Origin: an uncultured Odoribacter sp.
GTDB taxonomy: Bacteria > Bacteroidota > Bacteroidia > Bacteroidales > Marinifilaceae
NCBI GenBank assembly: GCA_934725835.1
Contig: CAKVCR010000109.1
Coordinates: forward strand, 1-8,674
Direction of reading: 5' to 3'
DNA: 8,674 bases
The notes below the pieces were generated by a model. It saw nothing but the letters and a program-made list of their open reading frames with translations, made no database searches and was not told the origin of the DNA. Both the position numbers and the translations under genes were made by a program. Shown here one piece after another: positions 6,419 through 8,674 of this stretch (positions within the stretch are counted from its first letter, which is position 1; every line of letters starts with the position of its first letter).

Positions 6419-7909
6419 TCACTTTTGTTGAGTTAACCAATATGTATTTTGCAACATTAAATCATTAAGAAAAAACGCATTACTTCCAACAGGAAAATAC
6501 AATGCCCCATTCTTTATATCCTCTTCTGTCAAACGAGAAAAAGCTTCCGGCAATTCGGTTTTCCAATACCCGTTTCTAACGACATCATAAAATCTTGTCC
6601 CCTCATAAATCAGTTCCCGTTCTCGTTCTCTAAAAATCATATACCGCAAATCTCCTTCTGCAGGATCATATGCACTAACACCGGCCCTTGCCCTGATACT
6701 GTTCAAATCTTCAACAGCATCCGCCTGGCCTAAACGCACCCGGCATTCTGCACGAAGCAACATTATATCTGCCAATCTCCAAACGATTCGATTAACATCA
6801 ATTCCTTTTAACAACGGGTAATCGGACCATTCACTTTCTTCATAAATCGGATATCTCCACTTGTTAATGAATATTTTATTTTCAGCTTCAACAAAAGTAG
6901 AATCCATTCCAAAAAAATATGCATTAATTCTCAAATCATTTTTCCCATACAATTGTCGGACCGTTTCTTTAGTCAATTCAACATAATGGTAATCTGTCGG
7001 TACGGCACCGGGAACTATTGGATAACCCAAATACTGACATATTGCATACGGAGTGTATAAAAATAAAGGATCGTCTATACGGTCAACCTGTAACTCCCAA
7101 ATACTCTCTTGGCTATTACGAGCTAACACTTTTGTGCAGACCTCTTCCGGATTACTTGCCAAAGAATAGGAGCCAACCTTTCCATCTATTATCAATGAAC
7201 AATATTTTTCTGCTTCTTCCCAATATTTAATATTATTCTCCAAGGCTGCTCTCCATGCATATATGTGAGCTAACAAAGCAGTTGCAGCACCCTTAGACGC
7301 ATATTGTTTAAAGGTAATTGCAGCACCATTTTCATCCTTCAAATCCTCAAATTTAGGTAAATCAAAAGCCTTCAGTGCATATTTTAGTGCTTCATCCAAA
7401 ACCTTGCCGACAGGACTTTTAGCCAAAGGACGTGTATCAGTACTATTTTGCACAATCGGAGCATCTCCCCAATTTTGAGCCACACGAAAATAAGCGAACC
7501 CTTTAGCAAAATAGGCCTGCTGCAGATAAAGTTCCAAACGTTCCGGTTTGATATTCTCTACTCTATAAGCATTATCTAACAACAAATTCGAATTATATAT
7601 AATACCTTGATAGAAGCCACTCCAGACAACACTTGTCTCATCATTCAAATAATAGGGAGCCCCCCAATCACGGGCATAATATACTTCTTCAGTATTAACA
7701 TCATCAATAATCCAGCCTATCATTTCTCGCTCTGCTAAAGCCAGTTCATTCCCCCGCAGAGAATGGTGAATACTATTAACTATAGCAACAAGATCTTGTT
7801 CTGTCTGAAAATAATTAGTAAACGTCACACTATTTTCAGGGACAACATCCAAAATATCCCCACAAGAAGAACAAAACAACAACAACAACAAATATATGTA
7901 TCGCTTCAT
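6419..7909 (-). CDS. SusD/RagB-family surface nutrient-binding lipoprotein
   Basis: An outer-membrane lipoprotein of 496 residues that forms the lid of a SusC-type transporter and captures the substrate. The signal peptide is very short, with five leucines at 7-11 all encoded by TTG, and the lipobox CSSC gives lipidated C16 followed by GDILDVVP, typical of SusD mature starts. The TPR-like helical core is recognisable at about 133-153 (YFAKGFAYFRVAQNWGDAPIV region), and the C-terminal SusD signature lies at 375-410 with IMLLRAECRVRLG and LNSIRARAG. A further characteristic segment, FRERERELIYEGTRFYDVVR, is at 426-445. The length is normal and no frame damage is seen. It begins 3 bp after the SusC stop, the usual tight susC-susD arrangement. 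The substrate is not evident: no carbohydrate-active enzyme lies downstream, and SusD homologues can also serve in peptide or glycoprotein uptake. Confidence 0.95.
   Translation of the reverse strand: MKRYIYLLLLLFCSSCGDILDVVPENSVTFTNYFQTEQDLVAIVNSIHHSLRGNELALAEREMIGWIIDDVNTEEVYYARDWGAPYYLNDETSVVWSGFYQGIIYNSNLLLDNAYRVENIKPERLELYLQQAYFAKGFAYFRVAQNWGDAPIVQNSTDTRPLAKSPVGKVLDEALKYALKAFDLPKFEDLKDENGAAITFKQYASKGAATALLAHIYAWRAALENNIKYWEEAEKYCSLIIDGKVGSYSLASNPEEVCTKVLARNSQESIWELQVDRIDDPLFLYTPYAICQYLGYPIVPGAVPTDYHYVELTKETVRQLYGKNDLRINAYFFGMDSTFVEAENKIFINKWRYPIYEESEWSDYPLLKGIDVNRIVWRLADIMLLRAECRVRLGQADAVEDLNSIRARAGVSAYDPAEGDLRYMIFRERERELIYEGTRFYDVVRNGYWKTELPEAFSRLTEEDIKNGALYFPVGSNAFFLNDLMLQNTYWLTQQK
7877..7891 (-). 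repeat. Five-unit TTG microsatellite in the SusD signal peptide
   Basis: Five CAA units on the plus strand read as five TTG leucine codons (L7-L11) in the hydrophobic core of the SusD-like signal peptide. Slippage would add or remove leucines without breaking the frame. Confidence 0.8.
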
Positions 7910-7912
7910 GTT

Positions 7913-8674
7913 TTAAAAATTAACAGTTAAACCAAAAGACCATTTCCTAGCAAGGGGGTAATTTTGAAAATTGTCTGTTCCGGTTTCCAAACTTACCACT
8001 TCCGGATCCAAACCTGAATAATTTGTCCAAGTAAACAGATTTTCTCCGGTAACAAAAACTCTCAAACCCGTCAGATAAATTTTACGAGCTATACGTTGAG
8101 GTAAATTATATCCTAACGTTACCTGTTTCAATTTTGCATAGTTAACGTGCTCTAGATTGGAACGCAACATTCCTGTCAATTGCCCACTGTAAGTACCCAG
8201 ATATGTATTTAAACGAGGGTAATCCGCTTCTTCACCTTCTTTTTCCCAAAATTTAGCACCACGAATATCTGCAAAAATAGGATTGGAATTTGTCGATGCC
8301 ATTAAAGATGGCAACACATAATTATTTATCATTCGACGTCCCAAAGAATATGAAATCAAGATATTCAAATCAAAGTTTTTCCATTTCAACTCATTAACCC
8401 AACCGCCATATGCCTTAGGATATGTAGAACCCGCATAATATGAGTCATCAGAATCTATTCTTCCATTACCGTCAATATCTATAATCCTGCGCATACCTGC
8501 CGCATAAGGTTGGTCCATCGAACTAAACAAAACACTCTTATCACCTCTCTGGTTATAATATTTAGGGACCTCAGAATCCGACTGATAGTAACCTCTATCA
8601 TCCAATACATACACACCATTCAATGGTTTTCCTATCACTCGTCTATCTATATCCATACCGGTATAAATCTTTTC
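7913..8674 (-). CDS. SusC-like TonB-linked outer-membrane protein, C-terminal part
   Basis: This is the C-terminal 253 residues of a SusC/RagA-family TonB-dependent transporter. The frame stays open to the window edge (the edge residues read EKIYTG before the internal Met at 8656), so the true start and the plug, carboxypeptidase-like and TonB-box regions are outside. Visible landmarks are the family's DIDGNGRIDSDD loop (8441-8479, an EF-hand-like acidic motif), then GSTYPKAYGGW, alternating aromatic beta-strands such as FDLNILISYSLG, the late segment LRVFVTGENLFTWTNYSGLDP, and a terminal strand ending in Phe, as expected for BAM-inserted barrel proteins. It would import the SusD-bound ligand across the outer membrane using TonB energy. 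The susD-like start follows 3 bp after its stop. The promoter and any sigma/anti-sigma or two-component regulator lie beyond the window. Confidence 0.93.
   Translation of the reverse strand, partial: EKIYTGMDIDRRVIGKPLNGVYVLDDRGYYQSDSEVPKYYNQRGDKSVLFSSMDQPYAAGMRRIIDIDGNGRIDSDDSYYAGSTYPKAYGGWVNELKWKNFDLNILISYSLGRRMINNYVLPSLMASTNSNPIFADIRGAKFWEKEGEEADYPRLNTYLGTYSGQLTGMLRSNLEHVNYAKLKQVTLGYNLPQRIARKIYLTGLRVFVTGENLFTWTNYSGLDPEVVSLETGTDNFQNYPLARKWSFGLTVNF

Noticed and set aside
1..8674. CRISPR array, tRNA, rRNA, riboswitch or insertion sequence
   Set aside because: I found no spaced direct repeats of CRISPR type, no cloverleaf or rRNA signature, no recognisable riboswitch core, and no transposase or terminal inverted repeats.

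Overview
The window looks like a chromosomal segment of a gut Bacteroides or a close Bacteroidales relative. The evidence is a SusC/SusD pair, short Bacteroidetes-type lipoprotein signal peptides, promoter elements of the TAnnTTTG type, translation starts without clear Shine-Dalgarno sequences, and a housekeeping RNase HII next to a bacterial GH3-family protein. No RNA gene, insertion sequence, integrase or CRISPR array was found.

Left part (1-3052, all genes on the minus strand). An MFS sugar permease (2437-1274) is followed 12 bp later by a ROK-family sugar kinase (1261-155). The two form a simple 'import, then phosphorylate' unit for a sugar that cannot be named from the sequence. The kinase is unusual: it lacks the classical ROK zinc site and carries extra sequence near its C-terminus. 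Upstream of the permease lies a 159-residue DUF4268-type protein (3052-2573). Downstream of the kinase, positions 1-154 hold no convincing gene but contain a run of four regularly spaced G-tracts on the minus strand.

Middle part (3053-5269). A 79-bp divergent intergenic region separates the DUF4268 gene from rnhB. It contains four tandem heptamers and a perfect 18-bp palindrome that supplies a Bacteroides -7 box on both strands at once. rnhB (3132-3734) is followed 29 bp later by a GH3-like acyl-adenylating enzyme gene. That gene is intact in reading frame from 3764 to 5269 except for one internal TAA at codon 198, so it is best read as a nonsense-mutated pseudogene or a sequencing/assembly error.

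Right part (5270-8674). A long hairpin (5309-5343) separates the plus-strand genes from a convergent minus-strand operon. In transcription order the operon holds the C-terminal part of a SusC-like TonB-dependent transporter (cut by the window edge), a SusD-like lipoprotein, a single-domain fasciclin (FAS1) lipoprotein and a small, unassigned, probably beta-sandwich lipoprotein. The genes are 3, 5 and 15 bp apart. The last two occupy the place where SusE/SusF-like surface binding proteins usually sit. No glycoside hydrolase, lyase, sulfatase or regulator is visible, and the operon ends at the hairpin. This is therefore an atypical uptake locus whose ligand is unknown. By eye, this operon is more AT-rich than the rnhB/GH3 block.
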